DNA of 64,000 bases from Streptomyces sp. NBC_01707 (GCF_041438805.1 NZ_CP109190.1:6200001-6264000); one strand, 5' to 3'; shown: positions 37,663 to 47,351, numbered from the stretch's first letter. The notes: generated from the letters alone by a model not told the origin. Numbers and translations: made by a program.

Positions 37663-39264
37663 ATGAGCGCCCCAACCCCGGCACCCGGTGACGACAGGCC
37701 CCGCGAGGGGTATTACCCCGACCCGTCCATTCCCGGATATGTCCGGTACTGGAACGGCGCTTCGTGGGTGCCCGGTACCAGCCGTCCTGCGCCTCTGCAG
37801 GGCGAGTCGGCGCCCGGGACGCCTGCTGGAGCGGACCCCGAACCACAGCGGCCGTCGGTACCGGGCCCGGCACCCTTGCAGCCGTCCGGCCCGGCCCACA
37901 TGCCGGTGGACGAAACCGGTCCGGTGTTCCTGGACGAGGAGCCGCTCGGCCCCGACCGCCCCGAACCCGCATCCGCCTGGCAGGCCGACGCCTCCCGGCA
38001 GACCGGCTTCGGCGGCGAGCGCGACCGGCGGGTGTCCTGGGGTGGCACCGGGCAGCCCGGCGAGACCGGCGGGCCGGGGGAGCAGGGCGCGGCCGCGCCT
38101 CAGGATCCGCGTACGCCGGCGGGGCGCGGCCCTGCCGACCGGACGCCCGGCGACCGTGCCCCGGGCGGCAACTCCCCTGCGGACCGGGTTCCCACGGATC
38201 CGCGGGGGCCCGGCTCGCAGGACCCCACCGGCGGCGCGCTGCCGGGCATGCGGGACGGCAACAGCCCCGTCCCCGAGAGCACCGTGGCGATCCGGGTCAA
38301 CCGGCCGGGCCGCGGCGGTGGCGCCGGCGGAACGGGGAGCGGGACCGGCGCCGGGTCCGGCGAGGCGGGGCGTCCGCCTGCCGACGGCACGGTCGAGATC
38401 CGCGCCATGGGCCGGTCCCACAAGGCCGAACAGGAGCCGGGCGGCGGGACGATGTCGATCCGTGCGGTCGCTCCCGGCAGCACCCCGCAGGCCTCCGCGC
38501 CCGCCCCGGCACCCGGGCCCACACCCGCACCTGGCCCGGCTCCCGCACCCGCGGAGCTCAACAATCCGCTCACTCCGGGACCTGGCGGCGGTGCTGCCTC
38601 CTGGGCGCAGCAGGTCCATCAGCTCGCCGCCCCCCAGCAACAGCAGCAGCAACTTCCGCCCCAGCAGCAACAGCGGCAGCCGCAGTTCCGCGGTCCCCAG
38701 CCGGCTCAGCCGGACCAGCCCGTCGTGCCCTGGAAGCCCCCGGTCAACGACCACTTCCAGCAGCTCGCCCAGGCCCAGGCGGCGGCCCGCCCCGCCGGGC
38801 TCGGCAAGCGGTTCGCCGCCCGGCTCGTCGACACGGTCGTGCTGGGCGCGCTCGCCGGCGTGATCGCGTTCCCCCTTGTGACACAGGCGATGGATCACAT
38901 CGAGGAGAAGATCGACGCGGCGAAGCTGTCGGGCGAGACGGTCACCGTCTGGCTCGTGGACTCCACCACGTCCGTCCTGTTCGGCGGGGCGCTCGCGGCT
39001 TTCCTCGTGCTCGGTGTGCTGCTGGAGGCGTTGCCGACCGCGAAGTGGGGCCGCACACTCGGCAAGAAGCTCTGCGGGCTCGAGGTGCGGGACATCGAGT
39101 CCCACAGTGCGCCCGGCTTCGGGGCGGCGCTGCGCCGATGGCTGGTCTACGGTGTGCTCGGCATCCTGGTGATCGGTGTGGTCAACGTGGTGTGGTGTCT
39201 GTTCGACCGCCCGTGGCGGCAGTGCTGGCACGACAAGGCCGCCCATACCTTCGTGGCGGGCTGA
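37663..39264 (+). CDS. RDD-family membrane protein with Pro-rich N-terminus and DUF2510
   Basis: 533 residues. The N-terminus has a DUF2510-like Trp/Tyr motif (PDPSIPGYVRYWNGASW). Then come about 330 residues of Pro/Gly/Ala/Gln-rich low complexity, including QQQQQQLPPQQQQ tracts. The C-terminal 150 residues carry the RDD domain: Arg-Asp pairs near KRFAARLVDTVVLGALAGVI (helix 1), a second helix, and WGRTLGKKLCGLEVRD. It ends DRPWRQCWHDKAAHTFVAG, as in other RDD proteins. The role is unknown; RDD proteins may be small-molecule or ion transporters. The ATG at 37663 is preceded by an overlapping GTG. Confidence 0.85.
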   Translation: MSAPTPAPGDDRPREGYYPDPSIPGYVRYWNGASWVPGTSRPAPLQGESAPGTPAGADPEPQRPSVPGPAPLQPSGPAHMPVDETGPVFLDEEPLGPDRPEPASAWQADASRQTGFGGERDRRVSWGGTGQPGETGGPGEQGAAAPQDPRTPAGRGPADRTPGDRAPGGNSPADRVPTDPRGPGSQDPTGGALPGMRDGNSPVPESTVAIRVNRPGRGGGAGGTGSGTGAGSGEAGRPPADGTVEIRAMGRSHKAEQEPGGGTMSIRAVAPGSTPQASAPAPAPGPTPAPGPAPAPAELNNPLTPGPGGGAASWAQQVHQLAAPQQQQQQLPPQQQQRQPQFRGPQPAQPDQPVVPWKPPVNDHFQQLAQAQAAARPAGLGKRFAARLVDTVVLGALAGVIAFPLVTQAMDHIEEKIDAAKLSGETVTVWLVDSTTSVLFGGALAAFLVLGVLLEALPTAKWGRTLGKKLCGLEVRDIESHSAPGFGAALRRWLVYGVLGILVIGVVNVVWCLFDRPWRQCWHDKAAHTFVAG

Positions 39265-39373
39265 CCGCCGCGTACTGACGGCTCGTCGGGTGACGGGCCG
39301 TCGCGCGGTGCCGGGTTCCCCCGAACGCACCTGAGCCGTTGCGGGGACCCCCGGTCCGGGATGCACTGCCCCC

Positions 39374-40144
39374 ATGAGCAACGATCAGCCGACGCCCGGC
39401 CAGCCACCCGAGGACGACCCGTTCCTCAAGAAGCCGCAGGAGCCCCCGACACCGCCGTCGGGGTCCGGGGCCGGGTCGCAGCCGGGTCCCGGGGCCGGGG
39501 CGGGATCCGGGTCGGGCTCAGGGCCGGGTTCCGGCGCGGGTGGTCCGGGGGCGGGCTCGCCCTACGACCGTTCTCAGCCGCCGCCTCCGCCTCCGCCGCC
39601 TCCCCCGTACGATCCGCATGCCTACGGCGGCGGCCCGTACGGCGGCACCGACCCGCTGGCGGGGATGCCTCCGCTCGCCGAGCCGGGGAAGCGGATTCTG
39701 GCCCGGCTGATCGACTTCCTGATCATCTCGATCCCGCTGTATCTGATCTCGCTGCCGTTCGGCGGCGCGGTCGACATGTCGGACAACAACGGCAACGGCG
39801 AAAGCGCCGGGGACGTGTTCACCCAGACGTACAACGGGCATCAGCTGGTCTGGTCGCTGATCGCACTCGTGATCTACGTCGCGTACGACACGTACTTCAC
39901 GCACAAGGACGGCCGCACGATCGGGAAGCGGCTGCTCAAGCTGCGGGTCGCGATGCTCAACGACGGCCGGGTGCCGGACACCAGTGCCTCGTTCCTGCGG
40001 GCCGTGGTGCTGTGGCTGCCGGCTCTGCTGTGCTGCCCGTGCCTGTGGTGGCTGATCAACATCGTGCTGATGTTCACGGACAAGCCGTACCGGCAGGGAC
40101 TGCACGACAAGGCGGCCAAGACGGTGGTGGTTTCGACCGCGTAG
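39374..40144 (+). CDS. RDD-family membrane protein
   Basis: 256 residues, a shorter paralogue of the preceding gene. Residues 1-95 are Gly/Pro-rich (including runs of Pro) without a DUF2510 motif. The RDD domain follows: PGKRILARLIDFLIISIPLY, a second helix LIALVIYVAYDTYFTHKDGR with RTIGKRLLKLRV, and the C-terminal DKPYRQGLHDKAAKTVV. The two RDD genes lie head-to-tail with a 109-bp gap. Arg-Asp residues are conserved in the first helix. Function unknown. Confidence 0.85.
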   Translation: MSNDQPTPGQPPEDDPFLKKPQEPPTPPSGSGAGSQPGPGAGAGSGSGSGPGSGAGGPGAGSPYDRSQPPPPPPPPPPYDPHAYGGGPYGGTDPLAGMPPLAEPGKRILARLIDFLIISIPLYLISLPFGGAVDMSDNNGNGESAGDVFTQTYNGHQLVWSLIALVIYVAYDTYFTHKDGRTIGKRLLKLRVAMLNDGRVPDTSASFLRAVVLWLPALLCCPCLWWLINIVLMFTDKPYRQGLHDKAAKTVVVSTA

Positions 40145-40156
40145 GCAGGTGCCCGA

Positions 40157-40504
40157 TCAACGGCGCAGGGAGTGCTCGCCCACGCGCTCGGAGGTGTGGA
40201 CGGCCGGGATTCTGGCCCGGGCGATGTCGTCGGTGACGGCATCGCCTGTGGACGCGGCTGAAGTGGCGGTGGGGACGGCAGGGTTCGTACGAACCCCGGT
40301 TGCCGTCCTCGCCGCCTTCCGCGTTTTCGTGCGTAGCGGCAGGGGTACGGTGACGGCCACCAACAGGCCGAGCGCCATCGCCGCCGTTCCGATGACGGCG
40401 ATGCCGACGCCCGAACTCGTTCGGGACAGCAGCAGCATGGCGAGCGTCGAGAAGACGACGGTGACCGATCCGTAGGAGAGCTGTGCAGCAGTGGGACGCG
40501 GCAT
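40157..40504 (-). CDS. Small two-helix membrane protein
   Basis: 115 residues. Two hydrophobic helices (SYGSVTVVFSTLAMLLLSR and GVGIAVIGTAAMALGLLVAV) are followed by a basic, Ala/Thr-rich cytoplasmic tail. The ATG at 40504 has a GAGGACGG ribosome site. It is convergent with the RDD gene. I do not recognise a family; small conserved membrane proteins of this kind are frequent in Streptomyces. Confidence 0.65.
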   Translation of the reverse strand: MPRPTAAQLSYGSVTVVFSTLAMLLLSRTSSGVGIAVIGTAAMALGLLVAVTVPLPLRTKTRKAARTATGVRTNPAVPTATSAASTGDAVTDDIARARIPAVHTSERVGEHSLRR

Positions 40505-40546
40505 GGCGGTATCCGTCCTCGGGACATCGGATGGGCAGTCTCTCAA

Positions 40547-40874
40547 CGCGGTCGCACTGTCAAGCGACTCTACGACGGTGGATGCCCGGGAGGAACCGGT
40601 AGTAAGCGTGACCTAACCCACGGTGCCGGTGCACAGGGGGCGCACTGAGTCACCCCGGGTTCCGAGGGGGCGCTTCGGCGCGCCGGTTACCTGCTCGATG
40701 AACGTCCGGATAACGGAAATGCCCTACTGCATAGTGCACTTGGCCTGTGCAAGTCAAGGTCTGTCTTTTCTCTCGTAACTCCGGTCGAATGTCGTCACTT
40801 GTGACGCGTATCCGCGCGCAGCCCCGCCACACCCCAAGGCTGCAGCCGCGGACGCCGGGGAGGGACAGCATCAA
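40547..40874. other. Divergent promoter region before the M6 protease gene
   Basis: No gene is supported. An inverted repeat TGCAC-N7-GTGCA lies at 40735-40751, followed by an AT-richer stretch (40755-40790), where the protease promoter is likely. The ribosome site GGGGAGGGACAG precedes the GTG at 40875. Confidence 0.45.
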
Positions 40875-43274
40875 GTGACCACTAAGAGACGGGCGCTTCG
40901 CGCCACGGCGGTTGTCGTGGCCATGGCCGCCACCGCCGCTACGGCGTCGGCCTTCGCCACAGCCCAGGCGGACGACAAGTCCCCAGGGGCGAGCAGCTCC
41001 ATCGTCGACCGCCGTGATCCGGGGTCGGCCAAGGGCGGCGCGCACGACCTGGAAGGCCCTTACAGCGAGCAGCAGGACGCGCAGCGTCAGGCCGCTCTGG
41101 AGCAGGTCATCGCGGGCGACAAGAAGGTGTCGACGCGGAACGGCTCCAAGGTCGTCAAGCTCGACGACAAGAAGTATGTCGAGCTCGGCCGCGAGAAGAC
41201 GGACAAGATCTTCACGGTCCTGGTCGAGTTCGGCGACAAGGTCGACGACACGACCATGATCGACCCGGACGGGGACGGGCCCAAGCCGCCCGTCAAGAAG
41301 TACGGCGGCACGCCCGGCCCGCTGCACAACACGATAGCCAAGCCGGACCCGGCGAAGGACAACAGCACCGCCTGGCAGGCCGATTACAACCAGGCCCACT
41401 TCCAGGACCTCTACTTCGGTGAGGGCGCCGGCAAGAACTCGCTGAAGACGTACTACGAGAAGACGTCCTCCGGGCGCTACTCGGTCGACGGCGAGGTCTC
41501 CGACTGGGTCAAGGTCCCGTACAACGAGGCCCGTTACGGCTCCAACTACTGCGGCTCGTCCAACTGCGCCAACTCCTGGGACATGATCAGGGACGGCGTG
41601 AACGCCTGGGCGGCCGACCAGAAGGCCAAGGGCCGCACGCCGGAGCAGATCAAGACGGACCTGGCGAAGTACGACCAGTGGGACCGTTACGACTTCGACA
41701 ACGACGGCAACTTCAACGAGCCCGACGGCTACATCGATCACTTCCAGATCGTGCACGCCGGTGAGGACGAGTCCGCGGGCGGCGGCGTCGAGGGCGCGAA
41801 CGCCATCTGGGCGCACCGCTGGTACGCGTACGGCACCAACGCCGGTGCGACCGGCCCGGCCGACAACAAGGCCGGCGGCACCCAGATCGGTGACACCGGC
41901 ATCTGGGTCGGCGACTACACCGCGCAGCCCGAGAACGGCGGCCTGGGTGTCTTCGCCCACGAGTACGGCCACGACCTCGGTCTGCCGGACCTGTACGACA
42001 CCACCAACACCGCCGAGAACTCGGTCGGTTTCTGGTCCCTGATGTCGGCCGGTTCCTGGCTCGGCACCGGCAAGAACGCCATCGGTGACCTGCCCGGCGA
42101 CATGACCGCCTGGGACAAGCTGCAGCTGGGCTGGCTGAACTACGCCTCGGCCAAGGCGGCGAAGAACTCGGTCCACAAGCTGGGCGTCTCGGAGTACAAC
42201 ACCAAGGACAAGCAGGCGCTCGTCGTCACGCTGCCCGACAAGGCCGTCACCACCTCTGTCACGAAGCCCGCCGAGGGCTCCAAGCAGTGGTGGAGCGACA
42301 TGGGTGACAACCTCAACAACACCCTGTCCCGTTCGGTCGACCTCACCGGCAAGTCCAAGGCCTCTCTGGACCTTTCGGGCTGGTGGGACATCGAGAAGGA
42401 CTACGACTACCTCTACACCGAGGTGTCGGAGAACGGTGGCACCAGCTGGACCGCGATCGACGGCACGGCCGACGGCAAGGCGATCCCGCGTGACGCCAGC
42501 GACAAGCCGGCCCTGACCGACGTCTCCGGCAAGTACCAGAAGCTCTCGTACTCGCTGGACGCCTACGCCGGCAAGAAGATCGACATCCGCTTCCGCTACA
42601 CCACCGACGGTGGCGCGGGCGGTGTGGGCTTCGCGGCCGACACCATCGCGGTCAACGCCGACGGTGCCGCGCTCTTCTCGGACAACGCCGAGGGCGACGA
42701 CAACGGCTGGACCGCCAAGGGCTTCTCCCGCGTCGGCGAGTCGTTCACCAAGGAGTACCCGCAGTACTACCTCGCGGAGAACCGCCAGTACGTCTCGTAC
42801 GACCAGACCCTCAAGGTCGGCCCGTACAACTTCGGCTTCACCACGACCCGTCCGGACTGGGTCGAGCACTACCCGTACCAGAACGGTCTGCTGATCTGGC
42901 TCTGGGACACCTCCCAGAAGGACAACAACGTCTCCGCCCACCCGGGCAAGGGTCTGATCCTGCCGATCGACGCGCACGCGAAGCCGCTGAAGTGGGCCGA
43001 CGGCACCGTCATCCGCAACAAGATCCAGCCCTTCGACGCGCCGTTCAGCTGGTGGCCGACCGACGGCTTCACGCTGCACAAGGCCGACGTGGCGGTCAAG
43101 ATCAAGCCCCAGCTGGGTGTCCCGGTCTTCGACGACCACAAGGGCACCTACTGGTACGAGGAGAACGCGACCGGAAGCGTGAAGGTCGCTGACACCAACA
43201 CGCGGATCACGATCGTCAACGAGCCGCTCAGCGGCTCGACGATCACCGTCATGGTTGGTGCCTCGCACAAGTAA
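40875..43274 (+). CDS. Secreted M6 metalloprotease (immune inhibitor A-like)
   Basis: 799 residues. Signal peptide 1-33 (MTTKRRALRATAVVVAMAAT and following ATASAFATAQA). The zinc site is HEYGHDLGLPD: H362, E363 catalytic, H366, with D372 as likely third ligand, the M6 form of HExxHxxGxxD. The region after residue 470 forms beta domains (TDGGAGGVGFAADTIAVNAD) resembling the MAM/C-terminal domains of immune inhibitor A. Start codon is GTG 40875. It is secreted and probably digests extracellular proteins. It ends with a strong hairpin. Confidence 0.9.
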   Translation: MTTKRRALRATAVVVAMAATAATASAFATAQADDKSPGASSSIVDRRDPGSAKGGAHDLEGPYSEQQDAQRQAALEQVIAGDKKVSTRNGSKVVKLDDKKYVELGREKTDKIFTVLVEFGDKVDDTTMIDPDGDGPKPPVKKYGGTPGPLHNTIAKPDPAKDNSTAWQADYNQAHFQDLYFGEGAGKNSLKTYYEKTSSGRYSVDGEVSDWVKVPYNEARYGSNYCGSSNCANSWDMIRDGVNAWAADQKAKGRTPEQIKTDLAKYDQWDRYDFDNDGNFNEPDGYIDHFQIVHAGEDESAGGGVEGANAIWAHRWYAYGTNAGATGPADNKAGGTQIGDTGIWVGDYTAQPENGGLGVFAHEYGHDLGLPDLYDTTNTAENSVGFWSLMSAGSWLGTGKNAIGDLPGDMTAWDKLQLGWLNYASAKAAKNSVHKLGVSEYNTKDKQALVVTLPDKAVTTSVTKPAEGSKQWWSDMGDNLNNTLSRSVDLTGKSKASLDLSGWWDIEKDYDYLYTEVSENGGTSWTAIDGTADGKAIPRDASDKPALTDVSGKYQKLSYSLDAYAGKKIDIRFRYTTDGGAGGVGFAADTIAVNADGAALFSDNAEGDDNGWTAKGFSRVGESFTKEYPQYYLAENRQYVSYDQTLKVGPYNFGFTTTRPDWVEHYPYQNGLLIWLWDTSQKDNNVSAHPGKGLILPIDAHAKPLKWADGTVIRNKIQPFDAPFSWWPTDGFTLHKADVAVKIKPQLGVPVFDDHKGTYWYEENATGSVKVADTNTRITIVNEPLSGSTITVMVGASHK

Positions 43275-43300
43275 TTCCACATCACCGCAGGTCAGAGCAT

Positions 43301-43336
43301 GATCGGCCGTCGCCCTCTAGCGGGCGGCGGCCGATC
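43301..43336 (+). terminator. Hairpin terminator after the M6 protease gene
   Basis: A 15-bp stem (GATCGGCCGTCGCCC with its partner; one G-U pair) and six-base loop, 27 bases after the protease stop, followed by a short T-containing tail. Confidence 0.85.
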
Positions 43337-43398
43337 GTGTTTAGGTGCCTCTTGTTCGGATTCTTATTGACACGACGTCTCATGGGGGAGCGCGGAGT

Positions 43399-43731
43399 AT
43401 GGCCGGCGGAGGATTCAGCAAGTTGCCGAACGGCAGTGTCGTGGTGGCGATCACCCTGACCGGTCCGGCCGACGGAGCGGGTCCGGGCAGCCCGGTCCGT
43501 GTCCTGGTCCATGCGGCCAACCGGGCCCGCGCACTGACCCGCCTGCGCAACCTGGGCCTGCGTGCGGTCTACCTCCGTGGCAACGCGGAACCCCCCACCC
43601 CCGACGAGGTCACCGCGGTGCTGCACCACCCGGACGGCCTCCTGTGGCGAGCCAGACCCGAAAACGCGCAGGAGCTCTGGCACCCCATACGAACGCTGCT
43701 CGCGCCGCCGGTGCCTGCCCAGCAGAATTAG
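43399..43731 (+). CDS. Conserved hypothetical protein
   Basis: 110 residues, ATG 43399 with a GCGGAG site just upstream. The first half is beta-rich (NGSVVVAITLTGPADGAGPG, VRVLVHAANRARALTRLRNL), and the second includes HHPDGLLWRARPENAQELWH. No signal peptide, cysteine motif or enzyme signature can be seen. Its small size and even codon use suggest a real gene. Function not assigned. Confidence 0.65.
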   Translation: MAGGGFSKLPNGSVVVAITLTGPADGAGPGSPVRVLVHAANRARALTRLRNLGLRAVYLRGNAEPPTPDEVTAVLHHPDGLLWRARPENAQELWHPIRTLLAPPVPAQQN

Positions 43732-43875
43732 GGCCGGGCCGGGCCAGGATCCGGCGCCGCGCACTCGAGCGCCACGTCGGCGGGGCCGGCGCGCCGAGGG
43801 GCTCCGGATGCCTTTGAGGCCGTGGGGGAGATCGAGGACGGAGCGGCCGCCGGACGACTCCGGTGAGCCCCCGCC

Positions 43876-44460
43876 CTACACCACCGGCTTGCCGGAGAGC
43901 TCCACGCCGGCTGCCCGGAGCTCCTCCAGCGCCCGCCCTGTGGTCGCCGCGGCGACCCCGGCCGTCAGGTCCAGCAGTACATGGGTCGTGAACCCCTCCC
44001 GTACCGCGTCCAGCGCCGTGGCCCGCACACAGTGGTCCGTGGCGATGCCGACCACGTCGACCTCCGTCACGCCCCGGTCACGCAGCCACTGCGCCAGCCC
44101 CAGCCCGTTCTCGTCGAGGCCCTCGAAACCGCTGTACGCCCCCGAGTACGCCCCCTTGTCGAACACCGCGTCGACCGCCCCGGAGGCGACCGCCGGGGCG
44201 AAATTCGGGTGGAAGCCCACCCCCTCCGTACCGGCGACACAGTGCGCCGGCCAGGTGTGCTCGAAGTCCGGATGATCGGAGAAGTGGTCACCCGCGTCGA
44301 CATGGTGGTCCCGGGTCGCCACCACATGGCGGTAACCGGCCTGGGCCTCGCCGATCAGGTCGGTGATGGCGGCGGCGACGTCGGCGCCCCCGGCCACCGC
44401 GAGGCTGCCGCCCTCGCAGAAGTCGTTCTGAACGTCGACGACGATCAACGCGCGATGCAT
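43876..44460 (-). CDS. pncA: Nicotinamidase
   Basis: 194 residues, isochorismatase fold. It hydrolyses nicotinamide to nicotinate in NAD salvage. The catalytic triad is D9 (VVDVQNDF), K102 (DKGAYSG) and C144 (TDHCVRATALDA); metal ligands D51 and H53 (TRDHHVDAGD) are visible. The next gene upstream on the same strand encodes nicotinate phosphoribosyltransferase, the following step, so the two genes form a short leftward pathway pair (145-bp gap). The usual length (about 190-210) is kept. Confidence 0.93.
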   Translation of the reverse strand: MHRALIVVDVQNDFCEGGSLAVAGGADVAAAITDLIGEAQAGYRHVVATRDHHVDAGDHFSDHPDFEHTWPAHCVAGTEGVGFHPNFAPAVASGAVDAVFDKGAYSGAYSGFEGLDENGLGLAQWLRDRGVTEVDVVGIATDHCVRATALDAVREGFTTHVLLDLTAGVAAATTGRALEELRAAGVELSGKPVV

Positions 44461-44605
44461 GGCGGGTGTCCTTCGATGGGGGGAGCGGACGAGCGGGGAG
44501 CGGAAGGAGGCGGAACAGTCACGGAGGGGCCGGAATCGAGCCTAGAGACTGCGGCCGCCTTGCGGGAGAGGGCGTCCGCTGCTATCGCGTCCCGCCGACG
44601 CACGT

Positions 44606-45934
44606 TCAGGCGTACTCCGTGGGAATCACCGGCTCTCCCTTGGACAGCTGCATCGCCGACAGCGGCAGCCCCTGCCGCGCCGCTATGTGCCGCTCCCGGG
44701 CCGTGTCCAGCGACTCGCGGGCGACCACCTCACCACCCCTGACCAGCTCGGCCAGCAGCTGCCGGTCGGCCAGGCCGTCCGGCACCGGACCCGTGCCGAT
44801 CACCTCGGCCTCGGCCACCCCGTCCTCGTCCAGCCGACGCGCGGCCCATTTGCGACCGCCCACCGAGGCCTTCGCCCCCAGCGACTTCTTCGCAACCGGC
44901 TGGAGCGGTTCCGCCGGGTCGGCGGAGACCGCCCGCGCGACCAGCTTGTAGACCATCGAGCACGTCGGCTGACCGCTGCCGGTCACCAGCTGGGTGCCCA
45001 CGCCGTACGCGTTCACCGGCGCCGCGGCCAGCGACGCGATCGCGTACTCGTCCAGGTCCGACGTCACCACGATCTTCGTACCGGTGGCGCCGAGCTCGTC
45101 GAGCTGCTGGCGCACCCGGTGCGCGACCAGCAACAGGTCGCCGGAGTCGATGCGCACCGCTCCCAGGTCGGTCCCGGCGACCTCGACCGCCGTACGGACC
45201 GCCTCGGCGACGTCATAGGTGTCGACCAGGAGGGTCGTGCCCCGGCCGAGCGAGTCGACCTGCGCCCGGAACGCGTCGCGCTCGCTGTCGTGCAGCAGGG
45301 TGAACGCGTGCGCGCTCGTCCCGACCGTCGGGATGTTGTAGCGGAACCCCGCCGCCAGATCGGACGTCGCGTCGAAGCCGCCGATGTACGCGGCACGCGC
45401 CGAGGCCACCGCCGACAGTTCATGGGTGCGTCGCGCACCCATCTCGATCAGCCCGCGCCCGCCGGCGGCCACCGACATGCGGGACGCCGCCGCGGCGATC
45501 GCCGAGTCGTGGTTGAGGATCGACAGGATCACCGTCTCCAGCAGCACGCACTCGGCGAAGGACCCCTCGACCCGCAGGATCGGCGAGCCGGGGAAGTACA
45601 CCTCACCCTCCGGGTAGCCCCAGATGTCGCCGCTGAAGCGGAAGTCCGCCAGCCAGGCGAGCGTCGGCCCGTCGACGACGTTCCGCTCACGCAGGAAGGC
45701 GAGCATCTCGTCGTCGAAGCGGAAGTTCTCCACCGCGTCGAGCAGCCGTCCGGTGCCCGCGACGACGCCGTAGCGCCGCCCCTCGGGCAGCCGGCGGGTG
45801 AATGCCTCGAACACCGAGTGCCGGTCGGCCGTGCCTGCCTTCAATGCGGCCTGCAACATCGTGAGCTCGTACTGGTCGGTGAAGAGCGCTGTCGACGGCA
45901 CACCGACCCGTCGCCCAAGGTCCGCAGAGTTCAT
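44606..45934 (-). CDS. pncB: Nicotinate phosphoribosyltransferase
   Basis: 442 residues. It makes nicotinate mononucleotide from nicotinate, PRPP and ATP. Family motifs are ALFTDQYELTMLQAALKAG at the N-terminus, RLPEGRRYGVVAGTGRLLDA, the HDSAIAAAASRMSVAAGGRG region and VRIDSGDLLLVAH. The ATG is at 45934. It lies upstream of pncA on the same strand and head-to-head with clpS, with an 79-bp gap that must hold both promoters. Confidence 0.93.
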   Translation of the reverse strand: MNSADLGRRVGVPSTALFTDQYELTMLQAALKAGTADRHSVFEAFTRRLPEGRRYGVVAGTGRLLDAVENFRFDDEMLAFLRERNVVDGPTLAWLADFRFSGDIWGYPEGEVYFPGSPILRVEGSFAECVLLETVILSILNHDSAIAAAASRMSVAAGGRGLIEMGARRTHELSAVASARAAYIGGFDATSDLAAGFRYNIPTVGTSAHAFTLLHDSERDAFRAQVDSLGRGTTLLVDTYDVAEAVRTAVEVAGTDLGAVRIDSGDLLLVAHRVRQQLDELGATGTKIVVTSDLDEYAIASLAAAPVNAYGVGTQLVTGSGQPTCSMVYKLVARAVSADPAEPLQPVAKKSLGAKASVGGRKWAARRLDEDGVAEAEVIGTGPVPDGLADRQLLAELVRGGEVVARESLDTARERHIAARQGLPLSAMQLSKGEPVIPTEYA

Positions 45935-46013
45935 GGCAGGGATGCTACCCCTATTTCGTCAGAGTGACGAGATCTAGGGTCTGTTTGTGCGCCGGCCCCT
46001 CCTGAGTGGCAGC

Positions 46014-46328
46014 ATGGGGTGGGTGAGCGTCGCCCCCGTAGAGATCGAGCGTCCAGAATCGGCCGAGGAGAGCCTCGTCGTCCCGGAGCCCGATGTGCCC
46101 TGGGTGACGCTGGTCCACAACGACCCGGTCAACCTCATGAGCTACGTGACCTACGTCTTCCAGGCCTACTTCGGCTACTCCAAGGACAAGGCCCACAAGC
46201 TCATGCTCGACGTGCACCAGAAGGGCCGCGCGGTCGTCTCCAGCGGCAGCCGTGAAGAGATGGAACGCGACGTCCAGGCCATGCACGGCTACGGGCTCTG
46301 GGCCACCCTCACGCAGGACCGCAACTAG
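46014..46328 (+). CDS. clpS: ATP-dependent Clp protease adaptor ClpS
   Basis: 104 residues. It delivers N-degron substrates to ClpA/ClpC. The conserved core [20 protein letters not shown] carries the substrate-pocket residues (N and D), and [20 protein letters not shown] forms the ClpC contact helix. I took ATG 46014; GTG 46023 is an alternative and the GTG at 45987 looks too far out. It is followed after 63 bases by a DUF2017-like gene, as in other actinomycetes. Confidence 0.93.
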   Translation: MGWVSVAPVEIERPESAEESLVVPEPDVPWVTLVHNDPVNLMSYVTYVFQAYFGYSKDKAHKLMLDVHQKGRAVVSSGSREEMERDVQAMHGYGLWATLTQDRN

Positions 46329-46391
46329 CACGCCCCCTCCCCCGATCCGCCCTGTCCTCTGCCCCGCCCGACCCACCATCGGAGAGAACCC

Positions 46392-46973
46392 ATGGCCGGC
46401 CACTTCGAGGCCACCCCCGGCGGCGGCGCGGCCGTCGCGCTCGACGAGGTGGAGATCGCGATCCTGCGCTCCCTCGCCGTCCAGCTGCTGGAGCTGATCG
46501 GCCCCGGTGACGAACCGGCCGAGGGCGAGGACCCGCTCGCCGCCCTGTTCACCGAAGGACCCAGCGAACCGCCGACCGACCCGGCCCTGGCCCGTCTCTT
46601 CCCCGAGGCGTACGGCGACGACGACAGCGAACTGCGCGCCGCGTCCGCCGAGTTCCGCCGGTACACCGAGAACGACCTGCGTTCCCGCAAGCGTGACGAC
46701 GCCCTCGCCGTCGTACGCACCCTGGACGCGATCCCGGCCGGGGAGGACGGCGGGATCCTCACGCTCACCGCCGACGAATGCCGCAACTGGCTCGGCGCGC
46801 TCAACGACCTCAGGCTGACCATCGGTACCCGCCTGGACGTCTCCGACCAGGACGAAGGCGGCGAGGGATCGCTCTACCGGCTGCCCGACAGCGACCCGCG
46901 CAAGCCCATGGTCATGGCCTATCTCTGGCTGGGCGCGCTTCAGGAAACCCTCGTCGAGACCCTGATGCCGTAA
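46392..46973 (+). CDS. DUF2017-like protein
   Basis: 193 residues, cytoplasmic. It is acidic and helical: EVEIAILRSLAVQLLELIGP at the start, SAEFRRYTENDLRSRKRDDA in the centre, TADECRNWLGALNDLRLTIG and PMVMAYLWLGALQETLVETL at the end. This matches the DUF2017 family found beside clpS in actinobacteria. The ATG has a GGAGAG site upstream. Function unknown; the constant link with clpS suggests proteolysis-related work. Confidence 0.85.
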   Translation: MAGHFEATPGGGAAVALDEVEIAILRSLAVQLLELIGPGDEPAEGEDPLAALFTEGPSEPPTDPALARLFPEAYGDDDSELRAASAEFRRYTENDLRSRKRDDALAVVRTLDAIPAGEDGGILTLTADECRNWLGALNDLRLTIGTRLDVSDQDEGGEGSLYRLPDSDPRKPMVMAYLWLGALQETLVETLMP

Positions 46974-47173
46974 GGGCGTCCGGCCGCTCCCGGGGCCGGA
47001 CCGAACGGCCATTTCCGCGTAACCGGATCCGAAGATCACCCGTGCCGAAACCGCCGGGTGTTCGCTCAACGAACGCTCAAATCCGAATAACGATCCCGTC
47101 ACCTGAACGGCCTTTTTTATAGCGGCTTGGAAACGCTTGTCCGCTTTTTCCTGTGGTGTGCGCCACATAATGT

Positions 47174-47268
47174 CCGGCGGATCGCCGGTAGGCCCGTGAT
47201 AAATCTTCACGACCACCCGGGGACGCCACCCCTGTTCCCGGGGGCGCTACAGCCGGCGGATCGCCGGT
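47174..47268. promoter_or_regulatory. Twin 15-bp palindromes before the amino-acid permease gene
   Basis: Two identical copies of CCGGCGGATCGCCGGT at 47174-47189 and 47253-47268, exactly 79 bases apart centre to centre, each a 6-3-6 inverted repeat (CCGGCG-GAT-CGCCGG). They lie 84-178 bases before the permease ATG, in a region (46974-47351) without any other gene. The setup suggests a regulator that binds two sites and perhaps loops DNA. Confidence 0.6.
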
Positions 47269-47351
47269 CGCACTCCATCCATATCCGGGGGGATCAGGAC
47301 CTGATCCGCAGCCTCAACGGCGCGGATCGGCGTGGAGAAAGGCGCATCACC

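Noticed and set aside
38630..38700. CAG-rich tract that could be a microsatellite
   Set aside because: It codes for a glutamine-rich linker in the RDD protein with irregular units, so it is part of a low-complexity coding region and not a separate element.
40650..43280. Long minus-strand frame opposite the M6 protease
   Set aside because: Pure antisense shadow; repeated Val/Leu/Arg, no start signal and no motif, while the sense strand has HEYGH and a signal peptide.
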